A stretch of 64,000 bases of DNA from positions 1 to 64,000 of the forward strand of contig JACCER010000002.1 of assembly GCA_013416445.1 (NCBI GenBank), written 5' to 3'. Below are positions 26,041-36,083 of the stretch, one piece after another. The notes below the pieces were generated by a model that worked only from the letters and a program-made list of their open reading frames with translations, was not told the DNA's origin and did not search any database. Each line of letters begins with the position of its first letter. Position 1 is the first letter of the stretch. The stretch comes from Alcaligenaceae bacterium (lineage in GTDB: Bacteria; Pseudomonadota; Gammaproteobacteria; Burkholderiales; Burkholderiaceae_B). Both the position numbers and the translations under genes were made by a program.

Positions 26041-26496
26041 TTATTCAGTGCGAGCCGTGTCCCTGGCCTCGGTAATTGCGTTGTGCAGCGTATGCCAGGC
26101 CAAGGTGGCGCATTTCACACGCGCGGGGAATTCACGCACCCCAGACAAGACTTCAAGCTTGCCAAAGTCTCGGCCTTCGGGACGTGCTTCGGTAAGCATG
26201 ATATGCATGTCATGAAACAGTGCTTCGGCTTCAGCAACTGTCTTGCCTTTGACGGCTTCAGTCATGAGCGATGCCGATGCCTTGGAAATGGCGCAGCCAT
26301 GGCCCACAAAGCTGACATCTTCAATGATGCCGTTTTTGAGCTGGGCATAAATGGTGAGTTGGTCACCGCACAAAGGGTTGTGCCCATCGGCCGTATGGCT
26401 GGCGTCGGGTATTGCGTGAAAATTGCGAGGATGACGGTTGTGATCGAAGATCACTTCCTGATAGAGCTCGCGTAAATCGCCGTATTGTTCAGTCAT
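26041..26496 (-). CDS. sufU: SufU-type iron-sulfur scaffold / sulfur-transfer protein
   Basis: IscU-like protein, about 151 residues. Three conserved cysteines are in place: NPLCGDQ, GHGCAIS and VKCATLAWHTL, with the SufU insertion (EALFHDMHIMLTEA...) between the second and third. Partner of SufS, either as zinc-dependent sulfur acceptor or scaffold. The start MTEQYGDLRELYQE at 26496 directly follows the sufS stop; the open frame begins at 26514, overlapping sufS. There is no sufE in the operon, so SufU probably takes its place. Confidence 0.9.
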   Translation of the reverse strand: MTEQYGDLRELYQEVIFDHNRHPRNFHAIPDASHTADGHNPLCGDQLTIYAQLKNGIIEDVSFVGHGCAISKASASLMTEAVKGKTVAEAEALFHDMHIMLTEARPEGRDFGKLEVLSGVREFPARVKCATLAWHTLHNAITEARDTARTE

Positions 26497-26497
26497 G

Positions 26498-27751
26498 CTA
26501 GCGCCCGACTCCAAACAGTTTTTGTGCTTTGTGCAGGCCAGCCATCAAGGCGTTGATATCTTCCTGCGTGTTATACAGTGCCAGCGAAGCTCTGGCCGTA
26601 CCCGGTATGCCGTAGCGGGTCATGAGCGGCATGGCGCAATGGTGGCCTGCCCGTATGGCGACCCCTTCGGTATCCAGTATGGTGCCTAGATCGTGGGGGT
26701 GTATGCCATCGACCACGAAAGACAATATGCCCGCCTTGCGCGCTGCCGTGCCTATAAGGCGTATGCCTGGCAGCAGCGCCAGTTCGGCAGTGGCGAAATC
26801 GAGCAGGGCCTGTTCGTGCCTGGCAATGGCTTCCAGGCCAACACCCCGCACATAGCGTATGGCTGCGCCTAGCCCTACCACGCCGGCAATATTGGGCGTG
26901 CCTGCCTCGAAGCGTTGAGGCACATCAGCATAAGTGCTGCGCTCGAAACTGACGGTATGTATCATGTCGCCGCCGCCTTGCCAAGGAGGCATGTCTTTCA
27001 GGATGTCGTAGCGCACATACAAAGCACCGATACCAGTTGGGCCGTACAACTTGTGGCCAGAAAAGGCGTAAAAATCACAAGCTAGGGCTTGTACGTCGAC
27101 AGCCTGATGCGCCACAGCCTGCGCACCGTCAACCAGCACCTTGGCGCCGGCCTCGTGAGCCAATCGCACCATATCAGCGATAGGGTTGATAGTGCCCAGG
27201 GCATTGGAAATATGGGTAACACCCACCAGCCGAGTACGCGGCCCAAGCAAAGCCCGGTATTCGTTCATGTCCAGTTCGCCGCTATCGGTAACCGGAACCA
27301 CTTTCAACACAGCACCGGTGCGTTCGCACAGCAACTGCCACGGCACAATATTGGAATGGTGTTCCATACCGGTGATAAGGATTTCATCACCCTGCTTCAG
27401 CACCGACAAGCCCCAACTGTAGGCCACCAGGTTGATGGCTTCGGTGGTGCCGCGCGTAAAGACGATTTCTTCATGACGAGCGGCATTGAGCAACTGGCGC
27501 ACTTGTTCGCGCCCCTGCTCATATAGATCGGTGGCATGCTGCGACAGCCAATGCACACCCCGATGAATATTGGCGTTGGACTGCTCGTAGAATTCGCGTT
27601 CGGCATTGATGACCGCAGCCGGCTTTTGCGTGGTTGCACCATTGTCCAGATAGGCCAGGCGGCGGCCTTGCACCGGCCTGGACAAGATGGGGAAATCAGT
27701 TGCGCAATTCAAGGAAAGTGCGTGGTTTGCTGTGGGCAAAGGCGCGTTCAT
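26498..27751 (-). CDS. sufS: SufS cysteine desulfurase
   Basis: PLP-dependent group II cysteine desulfurase that mobilises sulfur from L-cysteine for Fe-S cluster assembly. 417 residues. PLP lysine in FSGHKLYGPTGIG, active-site cysteine in RAGHHCAMPLM, and N-terminal LAYLDNGATTQKP. Overlaps sufD by 4 bp (ATGA), so it is translationally coupled. Confidence 0.95.
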   Translation of the reverse strand: MNAPLPTANHALSLNCATDFPILSRPVQGRRLAYLDNGATTQKPAAVINAEREFYEQSNANIHRGVHWLSQHATDLYEQGREQVRQLLNAARHEEIVFTRGTTEAINLVAYSWGLSVLKQGDEILITGMEHHSNIVPWQLLCERTGAVLKVVPVTDSGELDMNEYRALLGPRTRLVGVTHISNALGTINPIADMVRLAHEAGAKVLVDGAQAVAHQAVDVQALACDFYAFSGHKLYGPTGIGALYVRYDILKDMPPWQGGGDMIHTVSFERSTYADVPQRFEAGTPNIAGVVGLGAAIRYVRGVGLEAIARHEQALLDFATAELALLPGIRLIGTAARKAGILSFVVDGIHPHDLGTILDTEGVAIRAGHHCAMPLMTRYGIPGTARASLALYNTQEDINALMAGLHKAQKLFGVGR

Positions 27752-29055
27752 GCAAGCTCCCCCATGCCGACGCCGCCGGGCAACAGGCCCCGTATAGCCT
27801 GAGTGACGCGCTCGCGCACCGAAGGGATATCAATACGTTCCAGGGCTTGCGCGGCGAAGGCGTAGGTCATGATGTTGCGCGCATGGGCTTCGTCCATGCC
27901 GCGGGTACGCAAATAGAACAAGGCGGTTTCGTCGAGTTGGCCTACCGTGGCGCCATGGGCGCATTTGACGTCGTCGGCGTAGATTTCGAGTTCAGGGCGG
28001 GAATCGGCCTTGGCCATGCGCGACAGCAGCAGGCTGTCGGAACGCTGTATGGCATCGGTGCCGTCGGCGCCGGGCGAAACCAGTATGCGCCCACCAAAAA
28101 CACCACGAGCAGTGTCGGCCAGTATGCCGCGATAATATTCGCGACTTACGCCCTTAGGCTGCTCGTGCCCAATGACTGTGTGGTGGTCTACATGGCGGCG
28201 ACCATCGACATAATACAGGCCGTTGAGCAAGGTTTCGCAATTTTGCCCTGTAAAGGCAGTGGTGATATCGTGGCGCGCCAAGCGGGCTCCGAATGACATC
28301 GAGTGCGAATTGAATACCGACCCCTTGCCTTGCTTGACATCAAGTACGCCAAAATGAAAGGCCTGATCGGTTTCTTGCTGCAGCTTGACATGCGTAACAT
28401 GGGCGTCGGGCGCCAGATTCGCACGGGTCACGGTATTGGTCAGTGTGATGCTGCTGCCCTGCCCGACATAGTGTTCAATGATCTTGGCCTGGGCGCCGGA
28501 TTCGGCGTGAATCAGGTTGCGCGGAAAGCTTGCTGCCTGATCACTGACAGCGATAAACACCAAGTGTACGGGCAAGTCGAGCACAACGCCGCGCTCGAGG
28601 CTGACGAATGCGCCATCGCTGACCAATGCCAAGTTCAGCGCGGCAATGCTGGACCCTTGCAATTCAGTGCCAAAACCATCTTCTACCTGATCAGGGGAGT
28701 CGACCAGCGCCTGCGACAAGGCGCGCACCTTGGCGCCCGCCGGCAAGGCGCCGATATCGGAGAGATCAGCGTTGAACTTGCCATCGGTAAAGACCAGCCA
28801 GTGACCGGGTTCACCCTGGCGAACTTCTTGCGCCAAGGCTGCCGCTGATGCATCGGCAGCAGGCAAGAACGACTGCTGCTCCAGCATGGCCAGCGAAGTA
28901 TGACGCCAGCTTTCTTGTTTGGTGGTGGGCCAGCCTTCGTCGGCAAAGCGCTCGATGGCACGCTTGCGCATGGCGGCGAGCCAAGGTACGTTGGCACCTG
29001 CCAAACCCTGCTCGCGAGCCGAGAATTCGGCTACCCAGGTTTGTGCAGTGCTCAT
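27748..29055 (-). CDS. sufD: SufD, SufBCD complex subunit
   Basis: Scaffold subunit of the SufBC2D complex on which Fe-S clusters are built. 435 residues with the beta-helix core and C-terminal pieces CAHGATVGQLDETALFYLRT and RGMDEAHARNIMTYAFA. Conserved His in KCAHGATVG is a proposed cluster/metal ligand at the SufB-SufD interface. Overlaps sufC by 4 bp upstream and sufS by 4 bp downstream. Confidence 0.95.
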   Translation of the reverse strand: MSTAQTWVAEFSAREQGLAGANVPWLAAMRKRAIERFADEGWPTTKQESWRHTSLAMLEQQSFLPAADASAAALAQEVRQGEPGHWLVFTDGKFNADLSDIGALPAGAKVRALSQALVDSPDQVEDGFGTELQGSSIAALNLALVSDGAFVSLERGVVLDLPVHLVFIAVSDQAASFPRNLIHAESGAQAKIIEHYVGQGSSITLTNTVTRANLAPDAHVTHVKLQQETDQAFHFGVLDVKQGKGSVFNSHSMSFGARLARHDITTAFTGQNCETLLNGLYYVDGRRHVDHHTVIGHEQPKGVSREYYRGILADTARGVFGGRILVSPGADGTDAIQRSDSLLLSRMAKADSRPELEIYADDVKCAHGATVGQLDETALFYLRTRGMDEAHARNIMTYAFAAQALERIDIPSVRERVTQAIRGLLPGGVGMGELA

Positions 29056-29822
29056 GCCGCGGCTCCTTTGCGTATGACCGCCGGTTCGGTTACCCAGCCA
29101 TAGCCGCGCTCTTCAAGTTCCAGGGCCAGTTCACGGCCACCCGAGCGCACGATTTTCCCACCTGCCAGCACATGTACGAAATCAGGCACGATGTAATCAA
29201 GCAAACGCTGATAGTGAGTGATCACGATCAGTGCACGTTCAGGCGAGCGCAGGCGGTTGACGCCATCGGCCACGACCTTGAGCGCATCGATATCCAGGCC
29301 CGAGTCGGTTTCATCCAGAATAGCCAGCTTGGGTTCCAGCAAAGTCATTTGCAGGATTTCATTGCGTTTTTTCTCGCCGCCTGAAAAGCCTTCGTTCACC
29401 GAGCGATACAGGAACTCTTCCTTCATGCCCACGGTTTTCATTTCGGCTTTTACACGCTTGAGAAAATCCATGGCGTCGAGTTCGGGCAAACCCTGGTGAC
29501 GACGCACAGCATTGACCGCCGCCCTTAAGAAGTAGGCGTTTGAGACTCCGGGGATTTCTATGGGGTATTGAAACGCCATGAACAGCCCCGAGCGAGCACG
29601 CTCTTCGATGGGCATGTCCAGCAAATTTTGGCCCATCCAGTCAACCGAACCGCTTTCTATGGTGTAGCTTTCACGGCCGGCCAATACTTGCGACAAGGTG
29701 CTTTTACCCGAGCCGTTGGGCCCCATGATGGCATGTACTTCACCCGCATTGACTGTTAAGTTCAAGCCACGCAAGATCGATTTATTTTCTACCGAGGCGT
29801 GCAAATCTTTAATATTCAGCAT
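29052..29822 (-). CDS. sufC: SufC ATPase
   Basis: ABC-type ATPase of the cytosolic SufBCD complex. 256 residues. Walker A MGPNGSGKSTLSQVL, signature region EGFSGGEKKRNEILQM, Walker B KLAILDETDSGLDIDALK and H-switch VITHYQR. Soluble, without membrane partner. 13 bp after sufB and overlapping sufD by 4 bp. Confidence 0.95.
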   Translation of the reverse strand: MLNIKDLHASVENKSILRGLNLTVNAGEVHAIMGPNGSGKSTLSQVLAGRESYTIESGSVDWMGQNLLDMPIEERARSGLFMAFQYPIEIPGVSNAYFLRAAVNAVRRHQGLPELDAMDFLKRVKAEMKTVGMKEEFLYRSVNEGFSGGEKKRNEILQMTLLEPKLAILDETDSGLDIDALKVVADGVNRLRSPERALIVITHYQRLLDYIVPDFVHVLAGGKIVRSGGRELALELEERGYGWVTEPAVIRKGAAA

Positions 29823-29835
29823 TACAAACTTCTCC

Positions 29836-31323
29836 TTAGCCTACGCTGCCTTCCAGACTTACGCCGAGCAGGTTCTGAGCCTCGACTGCAAATTCCATTG
29901 GCAATTCCTTGAAAACCTCTTTGCAAAACCCGTTCACGATCATGGATACGGCGTCTTCAGCCGACAAGCCACGCTGCATCGCATAAAACAGTTGGTCTTC
30001 GCCTATGCGTGAAGCAGTTGCTTCGTGCTCGACGACAGCGGACGGATTTTGAACCTCAATAGTGGGGAATGTATGGGCGGCGCAACGCTTGCCTATCAGC
30101 AGGGAGTCGCACTGCGTGTAGTTGCGCGCGCCTTCCGCCTTGGGGGTCACGCGCACCAGTCCGCGGAAAGTATTGCTGCCATGACCGGCGGAAATCCCCT
30201 TGGAGATGATGGTGCTGCGCGTGTTGCGGCCCATGTGTATCATTTTTGTGCCGGTATCGGCCTGCTGCCTGTGGTTGCTGAGCGCTACCGAATAGAACTC
30301 GCCAACGGAGTCGTCGCCACGCAGGATGACGCTGGGGTATTTCCAGGTAATGGATGAGCCGGTTTCGACTTGAGTCCAGGAAATGTGCGAACGGTCGCCA
30401 CGGCAGTCGCCGCGCTTGGTAACGAAGTTGTAAATACCGCCCACGCCGTCTTTATCGCCGGGATACCAGTTTTGCACTGTTGAATACTTGACCTTGGCGT
30501 CGTCCAGGGCAACGATTTCGACCACAGCCGCGTGCAACTGGTTTTCGTCGCGCATGGGCGCTGTACAGCCTTCCAGGTAGCTGACCGACGCGCCCTCTTC
30601 GGCAATAATGAGCGTGCGCTCGAATTGGCCGGTATCTTGGGCGTTGATACGGAAATAAGTAGACAATTCCATGGGGCAACGCACCCCCTTGGGTATGTAC
30701 ACAAAAGAGCCGTCGGAGAACACGGCGGAATTCAATGCGGCGTAAAAGTTGTCACCGACGGGCACAACCGTACCCAGATATTTGCGAATAAGTTCGGGGT
30801 GTTCGCGAACCGCTTCCGAGAACGAACAGAAAATAACGCCTACGTCGGCCAATTGCTTGCGAAATGTGGTTGCCACCGATACCGAATCGAATACGGCATC
30901 GACTGCCACGCCTGCCAGGCGCGCGCGCTCGTGCAGAGGCACGCCCAATTTTTCATAAGTGCGCAATAATTCGGGATCGACTTCGTCGAGGCTTTTGGGG
31001 CCATCTTTCTTTTTGGGCGCCGAGTAATAGCTGATATCCTGGAAATCAATACGCGGAAAACTGACCGCGGCCCATTCAGGCAAGTCCATGGTGAGCCAGT
31101 GGCGATACGCGGCCAGGCGCCATTCGAGCATGAATTCGGGCTCGTTCTTTTTGGCCGACAGCAAGCGTACGGTATCTTCCGACAAGCCTTTTGGTATGGT
31201 GTCGGACTCTATGTCGGTGACGAATCCAGCCGTGTACTCGCGATCTAGAAACGAATCGAGCTGGTCGTCTACGCTTACAGGCTTTTCAGCTACGGTATCG
31301 TTTTTTTCGGTTACGGTGTTCAT
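29836..31323 (-). CDS. sufB: SufB, Fe-S scaffold subunit
   Basis: Core scaffold of SufBCD, 495 residues, typical length. Conserved blocks include [40 protein letters not shown] (Cys that receives sulfur), TKRGDCRG, and [20 protein letters not shown]. The ATG follows the sufR stop without a gap (TGAATG), so regulator and scaffold are one transcript. Confidence 0.95.
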   Translation of the reverse strand: MNTVTEKNDTVAEKPVSVDDQLDSFLDREYTAGFVTDIESDTIPKGLSEDTVRLLSAKKNEPEFMLEWRLAAYRHWLTMDLPEWAAVSFPRIDFQDISYYSAPKKKDGPKSLDEVDPELLRTYEKLGVPLHERARLAGVAVDAVFDSVSVATTFRKQLADVGVIFCSFSEAVREHPELIRKYLGTVVPVGDNFYAALNSAVFSDGSFVYIPKGVRCPMELSTYFRINAQDTGQFERTLIIAEEGASVSYLEGCTAPMRDENQLHAAVVEIVALDDAKVKYSTVQNWYPGDKDGVGGIYNFVTKRGDCRGDRSHISWTQVETGSSITWKYPSVILRGDDSVGEFYSVALSNHRQQADTGTKMIHMGRNTRSTIISKGISAGHGSNTFRGLVRVTPKAEGARNYTQCDSLLIGKRCAAHTFPTIEVQNPSAVVEHEATASRIGEDQLFYAMQRGLSAEDAVSMIVNGFCKEVFKELPMEFAVEAQNLLGVSLEGSVG

Positions 31324-31818
31324 TCAGGAAAACTCCATGTCGTGTGCTGCGCCGCTTGGGGTTCTAAGCTTGGGATCGGGCAGAGGCTGGGCAATCAGTG
31401 GAAATTCTAGGGGGGTGGGGCTGAGCATATCGGACACACTGACATTTTCCAGCGTATGGCGAATGACAGAGTTAATACGCTGCCAATTGGTGCGTATATG
31501 GCAGCCTGCTTCAACGCTGCATGCACCCGGTTTTGAGGTGCATTCAGTCAGGCCAAACGGCTGTTCTTCAAGTGCGTCTATAATGTGCGCGATACTGATA
31601 TCGCAGGCAGGCCGGCCCAGCATATAACCGCCGCGAGAACCACGGCTGCTATTGACCAGTTCATGCTGGCCCAGCAGCTTAAGCACCTTGCTGACAGTAG
31701 GCTGGCCCAGGCCCAACGTGGCGGCGATATCAGCGGCACTGAAAACACGGTCAGGCGAGCCTGCCATGTAGGTAAGCACCAAAGTGCCATAGTCAATGAT
31801 TTTGCTGATACGCAGCAT
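31324..31818 (-). CDS. sufR: Rrf2-family SUF operon regulator
   Basis: A 164-residue winged-helix Rrf2 protein heading the suf operon. HTH: VFSAADIAATLGLGQPTVSK; the wing is SSRGSRGGYMLGRP. Three cysteines (CTSKPGACSVEAGC) sit where IscR-type regulators bind a [2Fe-2S] cluster, so it probably senses Fe-S status and autoregulates. Symbol sufR is used for proteobacterial suf-linked Rrf2 members and is not the cyanobacterial protein. Confidence 0.88.
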   Translation of the reverse strand: MLRISKIIDYGTLVLTYMAGSPDRVFSAADIAATLGLGQPTVSKVLKLLGQHELVNSSRGSRGGYMLGRPACDISIAHIIDALEEQPFGLTECTSKPGACSVEAGCHIRTNWQRINSVIRHTLENVSVSDMLSPTPLEFPLIAQPLPDPKLRTPSGAAHDMEFS

Positions 31819-31851
31819 CTGCGCGGTCCCTCAAATTGGTGAGTCAGGGCA

Positions 31852-31882
31852 TATAGTACCAAATCGGTACTATATTTGTCAA
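31852..31882 (-). promoter_or_regulatory. suf operon promoter and Rrf2-type operator
   Basis: On the minus strand TTGACA (31877-31882) is followed after 18 nt by TACTAT (31853-31858). TATAGTACC (31852-31860) and GGTACTATA (31866-31874) form a perfect 9-bp inverted repeat with a 5-bp spacer lying between and over the hexamers, the expected place for repression by the Rrf2 regulator whose gene starts 34 bp downstream. Confidence 0.85.
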
Positions 31883-31926
31883 ATCACACAATCGCGCTCA
31901 ATCCAGATGATGCATGCCTGTTTTCC

Positions 31927-33729
31927 TCAGTTGCTGGCCGGTGAGCTTTCTTCGCCCTGCCCGGCTTGCTGCAGCGCCCACATCTGGGCGTACCTGCCCT
32001 CTTGCAACAGCAGGTCCCGATGCGAGCCGCGCTCCAGCACCTGGCCATGATCCAGCACAAGTATCTCGTCGGCATCGACTATGGTAGACAGCCTGTGGGC
32101 AATGATCAGGGTCGTTCGGTCACGAGCAATTTGCGCCAGTTCGACCTGTATGGCCCGTTCTGTGCGGGTATCAAGGGCGCTGGTCGCTTCATCGAGAATA
32201 AGTATGGGCGGGTTCTTCAGTAGTGTGCGAGCTATAGCCACGCGCTGCTTTTCGCCGCCGGATAACTTCAGGCCGCGCTCACCTACCTGAGTTTCATAGC
32301 CTTGGGGCAAATTCATGACAAAATCATGGATGCTGGCTGCCCGGGCCGCCTGGAAGATTTCCTCTTGGGTGGCGTCAGGGTTCCCATAAGCAATATTGTA
32401 CAAAATCGTATCGTTGAATAGCACGGTATCTTGCGGGACAATGCCAATATGATGACGCAGGCTGTGTTGGGTGAGGTCGCGGATATCGACGCCGTTGATA
32501 CTGATGGCTCCGGCATTTACATCGTAAAAACGGAACAACAGGCGCGACAAGGTGGACTTCCCCGCCCCCGACGAGCCCACCACGGCCAGGGTTTTACCCG
32601 CCGGAATCTCCAGGCTGACATCAAACAATATCTGGCGATTCTCTTCATAGCCAAAATCAACATGATCGAAGCGGATAGCGGCCTGCGAAGTTGCGAGTTG
32701 CCGGGCGGTGGGGCTGTCGGCAATTTCCTCGCCTTGCTCCATCAGGCCAAACATACGCTCCATGTCGGCCAGCGCATGCTTGATTTCACGATAGACAAAG
32801 CCCAGGAAGTTAAGAGGGGCGTACAACTGGGTGAGATAGGCCGACACCAGCACCACGTCGCCAACTGACATGGTTTTGTCGACCACCCCTTGCGCCGACA
32901 GCCACAGCAATAGCGTGATGCCTATCGTGATGATGACACCCTGCCCCATGTTCAGGAAGTTCAGCGATATCTGGTTTTTTACAGCCGAGTCAACCCATTT
33001 CCCCAGGTTGGTGTCGTAGCGATGGAGCTCGTAGGCCTCGTTGCCGAAGTACTTGACGGTTTCGTAGTTGATGAGGGCGTCAATGGCCTTGCTGTTGGCC
33101 TTGCTGTCCAGGTCATTCATGCTGCGCCGATAAACCATGCGCTTTTCAGTTACGAACAAGGTAAACAGCACGTATGTGGCAATGGTGCCCAGCGTGACGA
33201 TGGCGAAGCTGAAATCGTAACGCCACAGCAAAATAGCCGCCACCATGCCGATTTCGAGCAGGGTAGGCAAAATATTGAACACCATGAAGTTAAGCAGGAA
33301 GCCTATGCCTTTGGTGCCGCGTTCGATATCCCGGCTTAAGCCGCCGGTTTGGCGTTGCATGTGAAAACGCAAGGACAAAGCGAACAAGTGCTTGAAGAGT
33401 TGCGCGGCGATGCGCCTTATGGAGCCTTGGGTGACTCTGGCAAACAAGGCGTCGCGCAGCTCGCCGAATACACCCGAGGCAAGGCGGGCGAAACCGTAAC
33501 CAAGCAAGGCGGCAACAGGAAGCACCATGAGCGTTGCCGGCAAGCTGAGCTGATCAACGATGTCTTTCAGGAACAGGGGCAGGATGACACTGGCCACCTT
33601 GGCGGTTACCAGACAGGTCAGCGCGGCAATGACACGCCATTTGAATTGCCAGACGTAAGGAAGAAGCGACTTGATGGTGTGTATGTCATTGCGGCGCGCG
33701 GGGGCTGGGCCCCTGTGGGTGAATCTCAT
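31927..33729 (-). CDS. Atm1/HMT1-type ABC exporter
   Basis: A 600-residue half-transporter: six-helix membrane domain (about 30-320) and nucleotide-binding domain (about 350-590). Walker A VGSSGAGKSTLSRLL, signature LSGGEKQRVAIARTLL, Walker B PILILDEATSALD, H-loop IIAHRLST. The membrane domain has the Atm1 hallmark NYETVKYFGNEAYE. Homologues export glutathione-linked sulfur or metal compounds and support Fe-S homeostasis, which fits the neighbouring suf operon, although it has a separate transcript upstream of sufR. Confidence 0.9.
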   Translation of the reverse strand: MRFTHRGPAPARRNDIHTIKSLLPYVWQFKWRVIAALTCLVTAKVASVILPLFLKDIVDQLSLPATLMVLPVAALLGYGFARLASGVFGELRDALFARVTQGSIRRIAAQLFKHLFALSLRFHMQRQTGGLSRDIERGTKGIGFLLNFMVFNILPTLLEIGMVAAILLWRYDFSFAIVTLGTIATYVLFTLFVTEKRMVYRRSMNDLDSKANSKAIDALINYETVKYFGNEAYELHRYDTNLGKWVDSAVKNQISLNFLNMGQGVIITIGITLLLWLSAQGVVDKTMSVGDVVLVSAYLTQLYAPLNFLGFVYREIKHALADMERMFGLMEQGEEIADSPTARQLATSQAAIRFDHVDFGYEENRQILFDVSLEIPAGKTLAVVGSSGAGKSTLSRLLFRFYDVNAGAISINGVDIRDLTQHSLRHHIGIVPQDTVLFNDTILYNIAYGNPDATQEEIFQAARAASIHDFVMNLPQGYETQVGERGLKLSGGEKQRVAIARTLLKNPPILILDEATSALDTRTERAIQVELAQIARDRTTLIIAHRLSTIVDADEILVLDHGQVLERGSHRDLLLQEGRYAQMWALQQAGQGEESSPASN

Positions 33730-33754
33730 GATGCCTGCATATAAAAAATGTAGG

Positions 33755-33773
33755 TCAGATTAGCGTAATCCGA
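33755..33773. repeat. Dispersed hairpin element, short form
   Basis: TCAGATTAGCGTAATCCGA: the arms of the dispersed family with almost no loop. Lies in the 220-bp space between the divergent Atm1-like and sigma factor genes, where I see no other clear element. Confidence 0.6.
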
Positions 33774-33951
33774 CAAAACTCTTGTAGCGAGAATAATGCG
33801 CCAGGCAAGAACGATATCATGCCGCTGTGTGAGGCGGGAAAATGACATTGAGTCGACACAGTATCTTTTTCTTACTTAAACATCCTTCCGATGACGACCT
33901 GGGGCCTGAACACCTAATACAATAGGCGGCCCGAGGAACTCCGGAGACCAC

Positions 33952-34476
33952 ATGGCTGCCACACCATTTGATTACGAAACCGCGCTGCTGGCCTGTGCAG
34001 ACGGCGACCAACATGCTTTTCAAAACCTGTACCAACACGAGTCTCCGCATATGCTGGCCTTGTGCCTGAGCATGCTTTCACAACGCCGCAGCGCCGAAGA
34101 ACTGGTACGCGACACCTTCGTATCGATCTGGAAAAACGCCCAAAGCTACGATCCAGCCTTGGGAGCGGCACGCGCCTGGATCTATAGCATCATGCGCTAC
34201 AGAGCCTTGAACCGCTTACGCCAATTGGGTCGGCTACGCTCTGCCGATGCGGTATGGAATGACAAGCTGCCCGCCAGGCATGACAGCGCTTCACAATCCA
34301 GCCTGGCGCAGGTCATATCGAATCTCGATGCATCGCAACGCCGGCCCATCCTGATGGCGTTTTACAACGGCTACACCTACGAACAGATCGCCACGCGCCT
34401 CGAGACGCCCGCCGCTCAAATCAAAGCACGAGTCCAGGAAGGGTTGCGCATGATCCAGGAGCAACTCGCAACATGA
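33952..34476 (+). CDS. ECF-family RNA polymerase sigma factor
   Basis: A 174-residue sigma factor. Region 2: HAFQNLYQHESPHMLALCLS, SAEELVRDTFVSIWKNA, GAARAWIYSIMRYRALNRLR. Region 4: QRRPILMAFYNGYTYEQIA followed by TRLETPAAQIKARVQEGL. Overlaps the next gene by 4 bp (ATGA), a membrane anti-sigma factor, giving the usual ECF pair. The stimulus and regulon are not visible; no autoregulatory promoter was recognised. Confidence 0.9.
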   Translation: MAATPFDYETALLACADGDQHAFQNLYQHESPHMLALCLSMLSQRRSAEELVRDTFVSIWKNAQSYDPALGAARAWIYSIMRYRALNRLRQLGRLRSADAVWNDKLPARHDSASQSSLAQVISNLDASQRRPILMAFYNGYTYEQIATRLETPAAQIKARVQEGLRMIQEQLAT

Positions 34477-35471
34477 GCAGCACATCCATCACTGTTGATG
34501 ACAACACCCTGATTGCAGAATACACACTTGGCCTGTTGAATCTGCAAGAAACAGCGCAAGCACAAACCCTGCTGGGCTCCAGCCCCCTGGCCGCCATGAA
34601 CGCCCTGAAATGGGAAAGCTGCTTTCTGGAACTGGTTGATCTTTTACCTCCCGCCATCCCAGGCCCGCAGCTATTGCGCGAATTGCAAGCAAGCCTGGGG
34701 CATGCTGTTTCACCTGCTTCCAGCAAGCCAGCCATGGTCATGCCAGCAGCACCCATGGCGCCAGCGCCAGCAATTGTGAAACCGAATGAAGACGACACAC
34801 TCAGCGTTGCCGCCGCCTTGCGCACGCCTGAAAAGCCTCCGGCTCAGGCAGACAGCAGCCAGGCCGCCACACCCGCCCCCACAACAAGCCACGTCAACGT
34901 AACGGCAGGCCAGCCCACGAAGGCGATCAAAGCCTCGCCTAAGCCTGCTGAAAAAAGCAGCATCTGGCTATGGCGGGCGGCAAGCGCTGTATTTGCCCTG
35001 ATCGCCATCGTGCTAGCCGTTACCGCGGTTCAACCCACAGTGCCGCCCGTTACTGTGGTTGAAGTCGCCCCCACCCGCGCGGCCATCATGCAAGCACCCG
35101 GACAAAGTTCGACCCCTGGCTGGGTACTGACCCTGGACCCAGAAGGCAATATCCTGATGCAGCCCAAAGTACGCACTGACATTCCTTCCGATGCGTCGGC
35201 ACAGCTTTGGACTCACAACCAGTTGGCGCCACAGCCCCGTTCATTGGGGCTGATTGACCCGAATCGGCCTGTTACCGTGCCGGCGAGCCTGATGGGTGAA
35301 GTAGCGCAGGATCAGATCTTTGAGATAACCCAGGAACCAGCGGGCGGATCAACAACGGCAAGCCCCAGCGGCCCCATTTTGTTCATTGGGCGCATGGTCA
35401 CTTTCGGGAAACCCGCCCTGGCGCCATCCGCAAGCGACCCCGCCATTTCGGCCGAGCCATCAGGCAGCTAG
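34473..35471 (+). CDS. Membrane anti-sigma factor (RskA-like)
   Basis: A 332-residue cognate anti-sigma factor. N-terminal sigma-binding region ([20 protein letters not shown]), long Pro/Ala-rich linker (about 85-165), one transmembrane segment ([18 protein letters not shown], about residue 170-188) and a periplasmic RskA-type domain ([20 protein letters not shown]). It should hold the ECF sigma inactive until a periplasmic signal triggers release. Its stop codon overlaps the stop of the convergent sdaA pseudogene in the shared CTAG. Confidence 0.85.
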   Translation: MSSTSITVDDNTLIAEYTLGLLNLQETAQAQTLLGSSPLAAMNALKWESCFLELVDLLPPAIPGPQLLRELQASLGHAVSPASSKPAMVMPAAPMAPAPAIVKPNEDDTLSVAAALRTPEKPPAQADSSQAATPAPTTSHVNVTAGQPTKAIKASPKPAEKSSIWLWRAASAVFALIAIVLAVTAVQPTVPPVTVVEVAPTRAAIMQAPGQSSTPGWVLTLDPEGNILMQPKVRTDIPSDASAQLWTHNQLAPQPRSLGLIDPNRPVTVPASLMGEVAQDQIFEITQEPAGGSTTASPSGPILFIGRMVTFGKPALAPSASDPAISAEPSGS

Positions 35472-35967
35472 CACACCACTACATTGACCGCCAGGCCCCC
35501 GCGCGAGGTTTCTTTGTATTTGCTGCGCATATCGGCGCCCGTCTGCCGCACGGTTTCTATGACCGCATCAAGCGACACATGATGCTTGCCATCGCCTAGC
35601 AAGGCTAGCCGTGACGCATTGATGGCTTTGACGGCACCCATGGCATTGCGCTCGATACAGGGAATTTGAACCAGGCCGCCAATGGGATCGCAAGTAAGGC
35701 CAAGGTTATGTTCCATGCCGATATTGACGCATTCGTCTTGTACAGGAAACCAATAGTTGCACATAGATCAAGCAATTCCTGCCCCGTTGAAAAAGGATAC
35801 GGCATGGGCGCGTGCTGAGGAACGGTCTCGTCAGTGTTGATCACATCGAGCGCTCGAATGAAACCACCCCCTATGGATACATAGCGCGCGGCGCGCATGG
35901 GACCCACTGTATGGGAACTGGACGGCCCTATGCCTATCTTGAAAATATCGAATACCGACAGTGTCAT
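35468..35967 (-). pseudogene. sdaA: L-serine dehydratase, multiply deleted
   Basis: Pieces of a one-chain [4Fe-4S] L-serine ammonia-lyase (normally about 455-460 residues) squeezed into about 166 codons. Order on the minus strand: N-terminus [20 protein letters not shown] with VGPMRAARY; a jump to SIGGGFI and VPYPF-like [15 protein letters not shown]; a jump to the central [10 protein letters not shown]; then, in another frame, the normal C-terminal domain [17 protein letters not shown] to [12 protein letters not shown]. Three internal deletions and a frameshift are needed to explain this. The enzyme cannot work. Adjacent genes are intact. Confidence 0.85.
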
Positions 35968-36052
35968 GATGCGACCTATGTGGGAATAGCCCATTGACGC
36001 ATTACATCACAACCTGGCAGTCGTTTCATGGTTGTTTTTGGCACAGTCAGTG

Positions 36053-36083
36053 TCAGATTACGCACCTGGCAGCGCTAATCCGA
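36053..36083. repeat. Dispersed hairpin element overlapping lysR stop
   Basis: TCAGATTACGC (36053-36063), centre ACCTGGC, AGCGCTAATCCGA (36071-36083). The stop codon of the minus-strand lysR gene (36075-36077) and its last residues lie inside the right arm. Confidence 0.65.
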
